Shown: positions 33,961-42,120 of the stretch, piece by piece
How positions within the stretch are numbered: position 1 is the stretch's first letter
Layout: each line of letters begins with the position of its first letter
Origin: CAVPCZ01 sp963779225
GTDB taxonomy: Bacteria; Bacteroidota; Ignavibacteria; UBA10030; UBA6906
NCBI GenBank assembly: GCA_963779225.1
Contig: CAVZWW010000003.1
Location: forward strand, 124,001 to 188,000
Length of the DNA: 64,000 nt
Direction of reading: 5' to 3'
The notes under the pieces: generated by a model
Databases searched by the model: none
What the model was told of the DNA's origin: nothing
What the model saw: only the letters and a program-made list of their open reading frames with translations
Program-made: the position numbers and the translations under genes

Positions 33961-35277
33961 TCATGACGCTTGATTGTATCTTCCCTCTTCCGGTCCATTC
34001 TCGAGCTTGAGTACCCCTCGCGGGCAGACGGCAGAACAGATACCGCACCCCACGCAGGAGGCACGGACAACGTTTTGTTCACGCTGGGCGTACCAGCGCA
34101 CATCGATTCCCATCTCGCAGTACGTTGAGCAGTTGCCGCAGGAGATGCACTGATCGCCGTTGACCGTAATGCGAAAACGGGATTTCGTTTTCTGAAGAAC
34201 GCCCAAAACGGCAGCCATCGGGCACCCAAACCTGCACCAGACGCGGTTCCCAAATACCGGATAGAATCCCACTCCGATGATTCCGGAAAAGAGCGAACCT
34301 ATGACAAATCCGTAGGTCGAGGCAAAGGCCTGCGACACCGGTCCGAGGACTCTCCCTTGATCGGCCGAATTGATCCAGAGGAGCGCAGTTGTTAGCGTGA
34401 TGAACACCAGGACCGAATGAATCATCCACCGTTCAACTTTCCAGGCCGTCAGCGACTTATCAGAAAGTTGGCGGAAGGGATCCCCCGCTGTCTCTGCCAA
34501 CCCTCCGCAACCGCACACCCAGGAACAGTACCAGCGCTTGCCAAAGAAGTACGTAAGAATGGGTGTGGCAACAAACGTCATGGTCGTGCCCCACACCACC
34601 ATGAAGACTCCCAGTTGTCCCGGATTTGACACAAGTGAATGGATAGAATTGGGGAAGAGGTAATCGTACTTGAGGGGCCAGAAATAGCTGAAGTAGAACT
34701 CCGGCTCGTTCAGTTTCTTGAGAAGACCGGGGACGATGAATGCGAAGCCAAACTGGAAGAACATGACGGAAAGAGTCCTGATAATCTGGTATCGGTTGTG
34801 CCGGTACTTCACGATCATCCGTGTTCCCATCACCAGGACTGCGAGCGTATAGAATAATCCGTAGAGAAACCATCGATCGGATTCCTCTCCCCGCAGTGCG
34901 TGGCTGAAACCGTCCAGGGACCGAATCCAGGAGTCCAGTGTCCCCGGAAACCAGTACAGCAGGACATAGAACGCGGTGATCGCAACACCGAGCAGGTATC
35001 CCCGGTAGCCACGAGCTGTAACACCTCGAAAGAACATTTCGTTGTTCTTGATGCCGGCAGGTCCTTCAGCGGTGTGCCCCCAATACATCACCGATGCTCC
35101 GATGAGGATCGAAGCAAGTCCGCCGAAAAAGAGACCGCTTCCCGCCCCGGTGAGAGCTGTTAGAACCAGGAGCATTCCAATGCCCAGCAGGGTAATCCCT
35201 CCCCTTCCAGCGATCCCGGGAAGCTTCGAGTGACCGTATATTCTTAAAGGTGCAACTGCCGTGATATCCATCGTCAT
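33961..35277 (-). CDS. Membrane 4Fe-4S polyferredoxin (NapH/FesM-like)
   Basis: 438 residues: about eight membrane helices, cysteine motifs in WYCSWVCGCGGLAE and VWCRFGCPM typical of NapH/NosR/FesM membrane proteins, then two ferredoxin-type 4Fe-4S sites near the C-terminus (CISCGNCSTYCEMGID and CVGCGICSAVCPRGV). Such proteins pass electrons between quinol or ferredoxin pools and a partner enzyme. The partner is probably the FAD oxidoreductase encoded 21 bp upstream. Confidence 0.92.
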   Translation of the reverse strand: MTMDITAVAPLRIYGHSKLPGIAGRGGITLLGIGMLLVLTALTGAGSGLFFGGLASILIGASVMYWGHTAEGPAGIKNNEMFFRGVTARGYRGYLLGVAITAFYVLLYWFPGTLDSWIRSLDGFSHALRGEESDRWFLYGLFYTLAVLVMGTRMIVKYRHNRYQIIRTLSVMFFQFGFAFIVPGLLKKLNEPEFYFSYFWPLKYDYLFPNSIHSLVSNPGQLGVFMVVWGTTMTFVATPILTYFFGKRWYCSWVCGCGGLAETAGDPFRQLSDKSLTAWKVERWMIHSVLVFITLTTALLWINSADQGRVLGPVSQAFASTYGFVIGSLFSGIIGVGFYPVFGNRVWCRFGCPMAAVLGVLQKTKSRFRITVNGDQCISCGNCSTYCEMGIDVRWYAQREQNVVRASCVGCGICSAVCPRGVLKLENGPEEGRYNQAS

Positions 35278-35297
35278 CCTTATTTTTCAGTTCACTG

Positions 35298-36611
35298 TCA
35301 GGCAACCACCTGATTCGCACTATGTTCAGTCTCGAACAACTCGAGGATTTCTTCTTCATGATGGGAAAAGAACTCCGGGTCAAATTGCGCGTCGCGAAGG
35401 TTTCTGACAACACGATCAACAGTTTGCTTCTCTTTGATCCATCGTTCGAAGACGCGATGTCGCAGACGCATGCCAAACACATTTACACCCAACAGCAGGC
35501 GGTCGGCCTTTGAAAACACCAGCCGGATAGACTTCTTTCCCGACGGATGTTCCCAGTAGAAGGTGTCTTCTCCGTTTCTCGGGACATTACTCACAAAACC
35601 GTATGTCTGATATTCGATATCGAGGAACTTCGCTGAATTGAACCAAACCCCTCTGTCATATCGGGTCCGTTGCCCAAGTATGGTCTTTGCGAGTGCCTCG
35701 CCCTGCATCTTCCCCGTGTACCAGAGCTGTTCCAGGCGATTCCGTGCCCCTTCCTGCGTGGAACGGATTTCGGCGCAGTCGCCCGCAGCATAGACTCCGG
35801 GAATATTTGTTTCGAGGTACTCATTGACCAGCACCCCTCGTCCGGTCTCGATCTTCGTTTCTTGAACAATGTCAATGAGCGGCGAGACACCCGGCGTGAG
35901 CCCCACGATCTGACAGGGAATTTCCTCGCCTTTGCTCGTGAGAACCGCACGGACCCGTCCGTCCGCGCCCGCGAGTATTTCTTTGAGCTCTGTCCCCAGT
36001 TTAAGGTCAAACCCATGCTCGAGGATATGCCTGCTCACCAATCGTGAGTCTTCCATGGGAAGAATGTTGTCCCAATAGTAGTTTTCGCGTACGAGAAAGG
36101 TGACGTGAATCTTCCTTGTATGCAACATCTCGGCAAGCTCGATTCCGATGAGACCGCCCCCGATAATTACGGCGCTGGAGGCGTTACGGGAGTTCTCTTC
36201 TAATAACTCGACATCCTGGCGCGAATAGAGCCCCTGAACGCCGGGAAGATCCTGTCCGGGCCAACCGAACTTATTGGTCTTCGAGCCCGTCGCGATAACC
36301 AATGTATCATACGTGACTGTGTCCCCGTTATCCAGCTTCAACCGTTTCTGATCGGTGTCGATCGCTGTCACCCGGGCGCTGATCAGCTCGATACGGTTCT
36401 TCTTCCAGAACCAGTCTTCGTATGGCTTTGTATCCTCCCAGCGCATATGCCCCATAAAAACGTACATGAGCGAGGGACGTGAGAAGAAGAAGTCGGTTTC
36501 CGCCGAAACAAGAGTAATCCTCCGGTCGCTTTCTTTGCGAACGTTTCGCGCAACGGTGACGCCGGTTATGCCGTTGCCTATAATCACAAGATGGTTTTGT
36601 GACATGGTCAA
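35298..36611 (-). CDS. FAD/NAD(P)-dependent oxidoreductase
   Basis: 437 residues of the pyridine nucleotide-disulphide oxidoreductase class 2: N-terminal FAD site (HLVIIGNGITGVTVARNV), NAD(P) site (AVIIGGGLIGIELAEML), YDTLVIATGS, and the FAD-binding GVYAAGDCAEI. No CxxxxC redox disulphide, so it is like ferredoxin/rubredoxin or nitrite-type reductases rather than glutathione reductase. With the adjacent membrane polyferredoxin it could form an electron-transfer unit. It starts in a 4-bp ATGA overlap with the TIGR04283 glycosyltransferase gene. Confidence 0.92.
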   Translation of the reverse strand: MTMSQNHLVIIGNGITGVTVARNVRKESDRRITLVSAETDFFFSRPSLMYVFMGHMRWEDTKPYEDWFWKKNRIELISARVTAIDTDQKRLKLDNGDTVTYDTLVIATGSKTNKFGWPGQDLPGVQGLYSRQDVELLEENSRNASSAVIIGGGLIGIELAEMLHTRKIHVTFLVRENYYWDNILPMEDSRLVSRHILEHGFDLKLGTELKEILAGADGRVRAVLTSKGEEIPCQIVGLTPGVSPLIDIVQETKIETGRGVLVNEYLETNIPGVYAAGDCAEIRSTQEGARNRLEQLWYTGKMQGEALAKTILGQRTRYDRGVWFNSAKFLDIEYQTYGFVSNVPRNGEDTFYWEHPSGKKSIRLVFSKADRLLLGVNVFGMRLRHRVFERWIKEKQTVDRVVRNLRDAQFDPEFFSHHEEEILELFETEHSANQVVA

Positions 36612-37396
36612 TGGTTTCCGAATTTGGAAGAGGGGTGAGTAGATTTGACGGCAGACTCTCTCATGCGGTCAGCCTCAGGACCGTCCAGCGACCCGGCGGA
36701 AGTGCATTCACTCCCGTATTCCCGTGCGAGTCGGCGGGGCGACGCGCCAAACTTGAACCGCAAAAGGATACACCCGCTCCGCCACTGCTGACAGATCATG
36801 CCATTCTTGCGGAACCGGCGGGCGGAGGTCCGTACTGCCGCCGGAAAGATTTGGATTTTGCAGCACCTCCTCACTCGACGAAGAATCTCGACATCCTCAA
36901 GCAAGGGCCAATCAGGGAATCCTCCCACCGCCCGGAATACTTCGCGCCGGAGAACGATTGCCTGGTCGCCGAACTTGAACCACTCCGAATCAAACCGGGT
37001 AAAGAATGCATAGAATTTAAGGAGTCGATGATCATCGTCAAAGGAAAGGCGGAACATCGCCACCTGCGTCTTTGGATCGCTGAATCCCACGGTAATCAGT
37101 TCGTGCGCATCGGGTGGAAGAGTCGTGTCAGCATGGAGAAAGAGCATGATGTCCCCCGTCGCAAGACGTCCGCCCTCATTACATTGTGTGCCTCTCCCCC
37201 GAGGTGCCGAGAGCACCAGAGCGCCACTCCTGGAGGCGATATCCACGGTTTCGTCCGTGCTACCGCCATCTACGACGAGAATCTCAGCCTCCGGCAATAC
37301 TTTATGAACAGATGCGAGGCACAAACTGATATGAGAGGCCTCGTTTAACGTCGGAATAATGACCGAGATTTTCGGTCTGGCCATGGTCGAAGTCAT
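36608..37396 (-). CDS. TIGR04283 family glycosyltransferase
   Basis: 262 residues of GT-A fold family 2: ISVIIPTLNEASHISLCLASV, VVDGGSTDETVDIA, MLFLHADTTLPPDA, FKFGDQAIVLRREVFRAVGGFP, LLEDVEI. This is the TIGR04283 group, found with arsenosugar biosynthesis genes. It should transfer a sugar unit. The C-terminal about 35 residues are basic and poorly conserved. Start at 37396; ATG 37381 (MARPKIS) is equally possible. First gene of the minus-strand redox operon. Confidence 0.88.
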   Translation of the reverse strand: MTSTMARPKISVIIPTLNEASHISLCLASVHKVLPEAEILVVDGGSTDETVDIASRSGALVLSAPRGRGTQCNEGGRLATGDIMLFLHADTTLPPDAHELITVGFSDPKTQVAMFRLSFDDDHRLLKFYAFFTRFDSEWFKFGDQAIVLRREVFRAVGGFPDWPLLEDVEILRRVRRCCKIQIFPAAVRTSARRFRKNGMICQQWRSGCILLRFKFGASPRRLAREYGSECTSAGSLDGPEADRMRESAVKSTHPSSKFGNH

Positions 37397-37656
37397 TTCG
37401 GTATAAACTCATCCATTGCTGTAGGTCAATGATGACGGAATATCATACGGAATCTACGACAATCTGCCCGAACAAACTGTCCGCCAGCCGACAATAGTTC
37501 TTGACGCGGCTCGCTACCTTCAAGCCAGGGAGGAGTCATTGGCATGAGCAGCAACGGGCCTCTCCAATTGAATCTTGATCATTAATTCGCGATGTTTGAA
37601 TGTTAGTGACCCCGGCTGCTTACCACCCGTTTAGTGCCTTCATAGACGTTCCGAAT
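37397..37656. promoter_or_regulatory. Divergent promoter region of the arsenosugar-type cluster
   Basis: 260 bp between oppositely oriented glycosyltransferase genes; it must carry promoters in both directions. I found no confident -10/-35 pair nor an ArsR-type palindrome. Confidence 0.5.
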
Positions 37657-38388
37657 ATGTCGATCCAAACAGTTATCGTAATCATTCCCGCCCGAAACGA
37701 GGAGCAGTCCATCGGACGAGTTGTCCGTGATATTCCCCGGCCTATGGTCTCGGAAGTCGTCGTGGTGGACAACGGGTCGACGGATCGAACTGTTGAGGTA
37801 GCCCGATCAGCCGGAGCTACAGTGCTGAGTGAATCCCGGACGGGGTACGGATATGCGTGTCTTGCAGGTATTGCCCACGTTGCTCCATCTGCTCCCCTGG
37901 CTGTAGTGTTTCTGGATGGTGACTATAGTGACTTTCCCGAGGATCTCCCGTTGGTGGTGGGTCCGATTCTTCGTGGGGACGCCGATATGGTTATTGGTTC
38001 CCGGACCCTGGGGAAGAGAGAACAGGGTGCAATGCTCCCGCAGGCCATTTTTGGCAACTGGCTGGCGTGCATGCTTATCAGAGTGTTCTGGGGATACACT
38101 TTCACCGATCTCGGTCCGTTCCGCGCCGTGCGCATGGATATCCTTCAGCGAATGCAGATGAGGGATCCCACGTATGGGTGGACCGTGGAGATGCAAATTA
38201 AGGCTGCGAAGATGAAACTGCGGTGTACCGAAGTCGCTGTCCGTTACCGCAAACGTCTCGGAAAATCGAAAGTTACAGGGACTCTGTCAGGGACGATAAA
38301 GGCGTCGGCGAAGATTCTCTACACAATCGGAAAACTTGCTGTCGAGAAGACACAGAATGGCAATGGACCGAGCTCCCGCGAGGACTAA
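37657..38388 (+). CDS. Family 2 glycosyltransferase, DPM/DPG synthase-like
   Basis: About 243 residues: VIVIIPARNEEQSIGRVVRDI, EVVVVDNGSTDRTVEVARSAGATVL, VVFLDGDYSDFPEDL with the metal-binding acidic motif, MVIGSRT, and the C-terminal GWTVEMQIKAAK..EVAVRYRKRLGKSKVTGTL characteristic of dolichyl/undecaprenyl-phosphate sugar synthases. No membrane helices. Start set at MSIQTV because the fold begins there. It opens the plus-strand arsenosugar-type operon. Confidence 0.88.
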   Translation: MSIQTVIVIIPARNEEQSIGRVVRDIPRPMVSEVVVVDNGSTDRTVEVARSAGATVLSESRTGYGYACLAGIAHVAPSAPLAVVFLDGDYSDFPEDLPLVVGPILRGDADMVIGSRTLGKREQGAMLPQAIFGNWLACMLIRVFWGYTFTDLGPFRAVRMDILQRMQMRDPTYGWTVEMQIKAAKMKLRCTEVAVRYRKRLGKSKVTGTLSGTIKASAKILYTIGKLAVEKTQNGNGPSSRED

Positions 38389-38455
38389 CTACTCGGATGA
38401 TCTCCGGACGGACTCTTACGAGGCTCGCCGAGAATAGTACCATGGACCCATCCAC

Positions 38456-39094
38456 ATGTTGAATGCACTCATCCTCTTTGTAAAGTATCCGAATCCGGGC
38501 AGCGTCAAGACCCGTCTCGGAAAGACGATCGGCATGGAACTGGCGGCCAGGCTCTACCGGATATTCGCCGAAACCAGCTTCACGATCGCGGCTGAGATGT
38601 CAAAGAACTCCACCAAGGTATATGTCTGGTTTGCACCCGGTGGAGAGGCATCGGCGATTCAGTCCTGGGTTGGGCATGAGCAATTTGTCTATGCGGAGCA
38701 AGAGGGTGATACGTTGGGCGATCGGATGCGACACGCCTTCCAGGAGGCGTTCCGTCAGGGCGCGACGAATGCGGTGATCCTGGGAACGGACATTCCCGAA
38801 CTCGATGGCTCTATCGTCGCCGAGGCATTCGAGTTGCTTCAACTGCACAACGCTGTCCTCGGCCCTTCGACGGATGGCGGATACTATCTTCTGGGAATGG
38901 CGGCGCCAGGGCACGACCTCTTTGATGGGGTCCCCTGGAGCACGCCTGATGTATTTCCGGCCACTCTCCGGCTTCTCGAGAAACACCATGCCACTGTCGC
39001 TTTTCTTCCGCAGCTGTCAGACATTGACACACTTGAAGACTACATTCGATTCCGGGCGCGACACGCGAGAACCAAAGACAAATCAGGAAAATGA
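38456..39094 (+). CDS. TIGR04282 arsenosugar-associated glycosyltransferase
   Basis: 212 residues, DUF2064/TIGR04282 type: LILFVKYPNPGSVKTRLGKTIG (nucleotide-binding start), VWFAPGG, GTDIPELDG, and GPSTDGGYYLLGM. These nucleotidyl/glycosyltransferase-like proteins are regular members of arsenosugar clusters. The gene lies between the DPM-like transferase (67 bp) and the peroxidase-like gene (29 bp), on the same strand. Confidence 0.9.
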   Translation: MLNALILFVKYPNPGSVKTRLGKTIGMELAARLYRIFAETSFTIAAEMSKNSTKVYVWFAPGGEASAIQSWVGHEQFVYAEQEGDTLGDRMRHAFQEAFRQGATNAVILGTDIPELDGSIVAEAFELLQLHNAVLGPSTDGGYYLLGMAAPGHDLFDGVPWSTPDVFPATLRLLEKHHATVAFLPQLSDIDTLEDYIRFRARHARTKDKSGK

Positions 39095-39123
39095 CTCAAA
39101 CGCTTATCATTGAAGGAGCATAC

Positions 39124-39459
39124 ATGGCGACGTACTACGAATCCAAAGATCTGGCCAAGTTTCCCGACATGGGCAAGAATCGTGGGCCGTTGTGGGACAA
39201 ATTCATCGCCTGGTATACCGAAGCGACGGCGACTGAGGGTGCTCTAACAAAACAGGAAAAATCCCTGATCGGCCTGGCCGTCGCGCATACCGTCCAGTGT
39301 CCATATTGCATTGATGCATATACCCAGCAGTGCCTTGAAACGGGGGCCAATCTCGACCAGATGACTGAAGCCATCCACGTCACCGCCGCAGTCAGAGGCG
39401 GCGCGTCGCTGGTCCATGGGATTCAATGCAGAAGCATTGTGGACAAACTCTCTATGTGA
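39124..39459 (+). CDS. Arsenosugar-associated peroxidase-like protein (CMD/AhpD fold)
   Basis: 111 residues with the carboxymuconolactone decarboxylase/AhpD fold: KFPDMGKNRGPLWDKFIAWY, then the catalytic CPYCIDAYTQ motif (CxxC..H-like position replaced), EAIHVTAAVRGGASLVHG. This group is named for its co-occurrence with ArsS. Start fixed by AAGGAG before ATG 39124 rather than the upstream ATG. It may reduce or protect a thiol-bound arsenic intermediate; role unproven. Confidence 0.9.
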   Translation: MATYYESKDLAKFPDMGKNRGPLWDKFIAWYTEATATEGALTKQEKSLIGLAVAHTVQCPYCIDAYTQQCLETGANLDQMTEAIHVTAAVRGGASLVHGIQCRSIVDKLSM

Positions 39460-39507
39460 CCCCCCGTAGGGAACAGCGCCAATCTGGACACTACACGTCG
39501 AGGAGAT

Positions 39508-40482
39508 ATGGAGTTCGAAGCCACACTCTCACAGCACCAGCTCACCCTTCACCCTTTGAGCATTGACACCCTTCAGGTGAACCTGGGGAAACTCTGCAAC
39601 CAGGCATGCAGACATTGCCATGTGGATGCGGGGCCGAAACGGACGGAAACGATGAGCCGGGCCGCCATCGATCGGTGTCTGGACATACTCCGCTCGTACG
39701 CGCAAATCAGAATCCTCGACGTCACCGGAGGTGCTCCTGAACTCAACGACGATTTTGCGTATTTCGTGACGGAAGCAAAATCACTCGGAAAGCATGTCAT
39801 GGTTCGGCACAACCTCACCGTCACACTCGATCCGCATCCTGTGAGCGGGAAGACAATGGAGCACTTGCCGGAATTCTTCCGCGAACATGAGTGCGAGGTG
39901 GTCTCTTCTCTGCCGTATTTCCTGGAGCATGAGACCGACGCACAACGGGGAAAAGGTGTCTTTGCAAAAAGCCTTGAATCCATGAGACGCCTCAACGCCG
40001 TCGGGTATGGCAGGGAGGGAACCGGTCTGTGCCTTGATCTGGTCTACAACCCGGTGGGCGCCTATCTTCCGCCCTCCCAGCCGGCAATTCAACGGCAGTT
40101 CAAGGAGGAATTCGAGAGGCGCTATGGGTTGCTCTTTAACAATCTCTACGTCATGACCAATATGCCGATTAACCGATTCCGGCATTTTCTCGAGCGGGCC
40201 GAACTCTATGAAGACTACATGGACCGGCTCGTCAGTGCCTTCAACCCGGCGGCCGCCGAAGGAGTGATGTGCAGGAGCCTCATCAGTGTGGGCTACGACG
40301 GCACGCTCTACGACTGCGATTTCAACCAGATGCTTGAGTGGACGGTCAATCACGGCGCACCGAACACTATTTGGGATTTCGACTTTGATCGCCTCGTCCG
40401 GCGAAAGATATTGTTTGGATTTCACTGCTATGGCTGCACGGCGGGTCCGGGAAGCAGTTGCGGTGGAGCTGTCGTGAAGTAA
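39508..40482 (+). CDS. arsS: Radical SAM arsenosugar biosynthesis protein ArsS
   Basis: 324 residues, complete. Radical SAM cluster motif CNQACRHCHVDAGP (CxxxCxxC, about residue 30), LDVTGGAPELN, the ArsS-specific SSLPYFLEHETDAQRGKGVF, LVYNPVGAYLPPSQ, and a cysteine-rich C-terminus (SVGYDGTLYDCDFNQML, HCYGCTAGPGSSCGG). ArsS transfers a 5'-deoxyadenosyl group to methylated arsenic, an early step in arsenosugar formation. A GAGGAG precedes the ATG. No arsenite methyltransferase (ArsM) lies in this window, so it must be elsewhere if the pathway works. Confidence 0.95.
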   Translation: MEFEATLSQHQLTLHPLSIDTLQVNLGKLCNQACRHCHVDAGPKRTETMSRAAIDRCLDILRSYAQIRILDVTGGAPELNDDFAYFVTEAKSLGKHVMVRHNLTVTLDPHPVSGKTMEHLPEFFREHECEVVSSLPYFLEHETDAQRGKGVFAKSLESMRRLNAVGYGREGTGLCLDLVYNPVGAYLPPSQPAIQRQFKEEFERRYGLLFNNLYVMTNMPINRFRHFLERAELYEDYMDRLVSAFNPAAAEGVMCRSLISVGYDGTLYDCDFNQMLEWTVNHGAPNTIWDFDFDRLVRRKILFGFHCYGCTAGPGSSCGGAVVK

Positions 40483-40514
40483 GCTCCGAAACGCGGGAAG
40501 GGGGAAAAGACTTG

Positions 40515-41080
40515 GCGGGACCCGGAGAGCACGAAGGTGTGCACTCACGGACTCGAAAGCCGCGCCACCTATGCGGCATCGCGGCTCGTAACATCTGGAA
40601 TTGACATGCACACCATAAAATCCGTGTTCAGCCGGTGTTACATTCGGGCTCCTGTAACTTCATCATTCCTCTTTTCGTCGGGGCCATGAATTCTATCCGA
40701 TACCTCTTGGTTCCTGACCAAGCGCGATTTCACACCTTTCGTAAAGAGCCCGCAGCTGAACGATTTTTGTGCTGCGGGTGCAAATAAATGCGCACAATCC
40801 GCGCACAGTCGCGTTCCGAAACCCCAAAAAGTGCCCAAAATCGTCGGGGCGACAGGATTTGAACCTGCGACTTCTTGGTCCCAAAAATTGCTGCATTCCC
40901 CCTAAACGGCGATTTCAGAGCAGTTTTCTTGATTTGAATTACATGAAGTGCATCGAATTTCACAGACCGGGCACAATCTGGGCACACTCACTGGAGGACC
41001 AATAGCGAACGTACTTGCACGAGGGGAGGTACGATTTGCGGCCCGATCTCCACCTGGTGTATTCCGATTTTGTACCACCT
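40515..41080. repeat. Dispersed tRNA-Pro-containing repeat, copy D
   Basis: Full-length copy: left stem-loop with arms AGCCGCG/CGCGGCT (about 40558-40586), hairpin 40704-40724, CCCGCAGC/GCTGCGGG hairpin (about 40750), TTCGTCGGGG units, tRNA fragment, GGGCACAATCTGGGCACAC (about 40970), and the right block ending GGTGTATTCCG. It begins about 30 bp after arsS. Confidence 0.8.
40843..40885 (-). repeat. tRNA-Pro(UGG) 3' fragment with alternative T-stem, copy D
   Basis: Same 43-nt span, but the T-stem is GCAGG/CCTGT instead of CGGGG/CCCCG and the variable region is AAGTC; paired positions changed together, so stem pairing is kept. It resembles the common bacterial tRNA-Pro T-arm, pointing to a different donor tRNA allele. 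Confidence 0.78.
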
Positions 41081-41238
41081 ATTTTTTAGTCCCCTCCTCC
41101 ACCCGTGCTGGCTCAGTATGATCGCGGCGATTAACACCAGCCAATGGTCGGTAACCGTGCAAAGCAGAAAGAAAGAAAAAGAAGTGAGAGTCTCAAGAAT
41201 TGAGTTCCTCATCGCCTTGCTGCAATTGCAGCTCGAAC

Positions 41239-41267
41239 TTGACATCCCAGCTCATACTGGATATATT
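41239..41267 (+). promoter_or_regulatory. Near-consensus promoter for DUF4160/DUF2442 pair
   Basis: TTGACA and TATATT with a 17-bp spacer, ending about 48 bp before the DUF4160 start. The placement argues that a short plus-strand frame overlapping it is not a gene. Confidence 0.6.
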
Positions 41268-41315
41268 GTAAACAAAAGACTCGTGCAATTGACCATCACC
41301 TCGACGACTTGATCA

Positions 41316-41585
41316 ATGCCCGTCATCTCGATGTTCTATGGAATAGTGGTCTTGATGTACTACTTCGACAATAAGCAACACAAGATGCCGCACATCCACG
41401 TTCAGTATGGCGAAGAGGAAGCCGTTGTTTCCATCCCTGAAGGAAACCTCCTCGGAGGGTCGATTCCGCCGGCTAAACTAAGGCTTGTTCTTGCATGGAT
41501 CGAAATTCACAAGGAAGAACTCCTGGCCAACTGGAGGCTTGCTACTGAGGGCCAACGTGTATTCAACATCGACCCACTAAAGTAA
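41316..41585 (+). CDS. DUF4160 protein, probable toxin-antitoxin-like partner
   Basis: 89 residues, DUF4160: GIVVLMYYFDNKQHKMPHIHVQYGEEEAVVSI, then LPPAKLRLVLAWIEIHKEELLANW-like helix. Genes of this family regularly precede DUF2442 genes, and the pair is treated as a possible toxin-antitoxin module. The next gene starts 4 bp later. It lies directly right of repeat copy D. Confidence 0.85.
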   Translation: MPVISMFYGIVVLMYYFDNKQHKMPHIHVQYGEEEAVVSIPEGNLLGGSIPPAKLRLVLAWIEIHKEELLANWRLATEGQRVFNIDPLK

Positions 41586-41589
41586 ACTG

Positions 41590-41832
41590 ATGCCGACACT
41601 TATCTCCGTTACACCACAAGACGATTACACGCTGATCCTCGTCTTCGAAAGCGGCCCGCAGCGCGTGTTCGATGCACGACCCTATCTGGACAAAGGCATC
41701 TTCACCGAATTGAACGATCTCGACTACTTCAGGCAGGTCAAGATTGCCTTCGGCACGGTTCAGTGGCCGCACGAGCAAGACTTCGCGCCCGACACTCTTT
41801 ACCTCGAGTCAAAAGAACTCGCTGTTGCGTGA
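41590..41832 (+). CDS. DUF2442 protein, partner of DUF4160
   Basis: 80 residues: DYTLILVFESGPQRVFDARPYLDKGIFTELNDLDYFRQVKIAFGTVQWPHEQDFAPDTLY matches DUF2442 throughout. It is a small cytoplasmic protein of unknown biochemistry, probably co-expressed with and regulating DUF4160. After it about 240 bp show no gene. Confidence 0.88.
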   Translation: MPTLISVTPQDDYTLILVFESGPQRVFDARPYLDKGIFTELNDLDYFRQVKIAFGTVQWPHEQDFAPDTLYLESKELAVA

Positions 41833-42075
41833 CCTCACGCATCGGCCCATCCACCAGCACCTCCCTGTCTCGGGGCTCTGCTAGATGCAGGGCTGTCAAA
41901 GGCTGCTCGCCAAGCTTGTTCTCACACTTGAGGGTGCTGGCATTTCATAGATGAAGTCGGACAGCGAAGAGTACGTTTTTCGTCTGAACTTCAGCGTCTG
42001 TTTCAATGACCTGAGGCAGAAACTCACCCGCCAGCAACAGGACCGCGGCTTTGTTGGAACCTCCTGTTTAAGAAA

Positions 42076-42102
42076 CAGTCCCGCCAGAACCCAGCGGGAC
42101 TG
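42076..42102 (-). terminator. Rho-independent terminator of beta-helix T9SS gene
   Basis: Perfect 9-bp arms CAGTCCCGC/GCGGGACTG with a 9-nt loop, followed on the minus strand by TTTCTT, 18 bp after the stop codon. Confidence 0.8.
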
Positions 42103-42120
42103 CTGCCAGATTCACCTCCT

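Noticed and set aside
39781..40611. A 276-residue minus-strand frame
   Set aside because: Antisense shadow of arsS running into repeat D; no recognisable protein.
41070..41312. A small plus-strand gene before DUF4160
   Set aside because: It contains the near-consensus promoter of the DUF4160 pair and partly overlaps repeat D; no family match or ribosome site.
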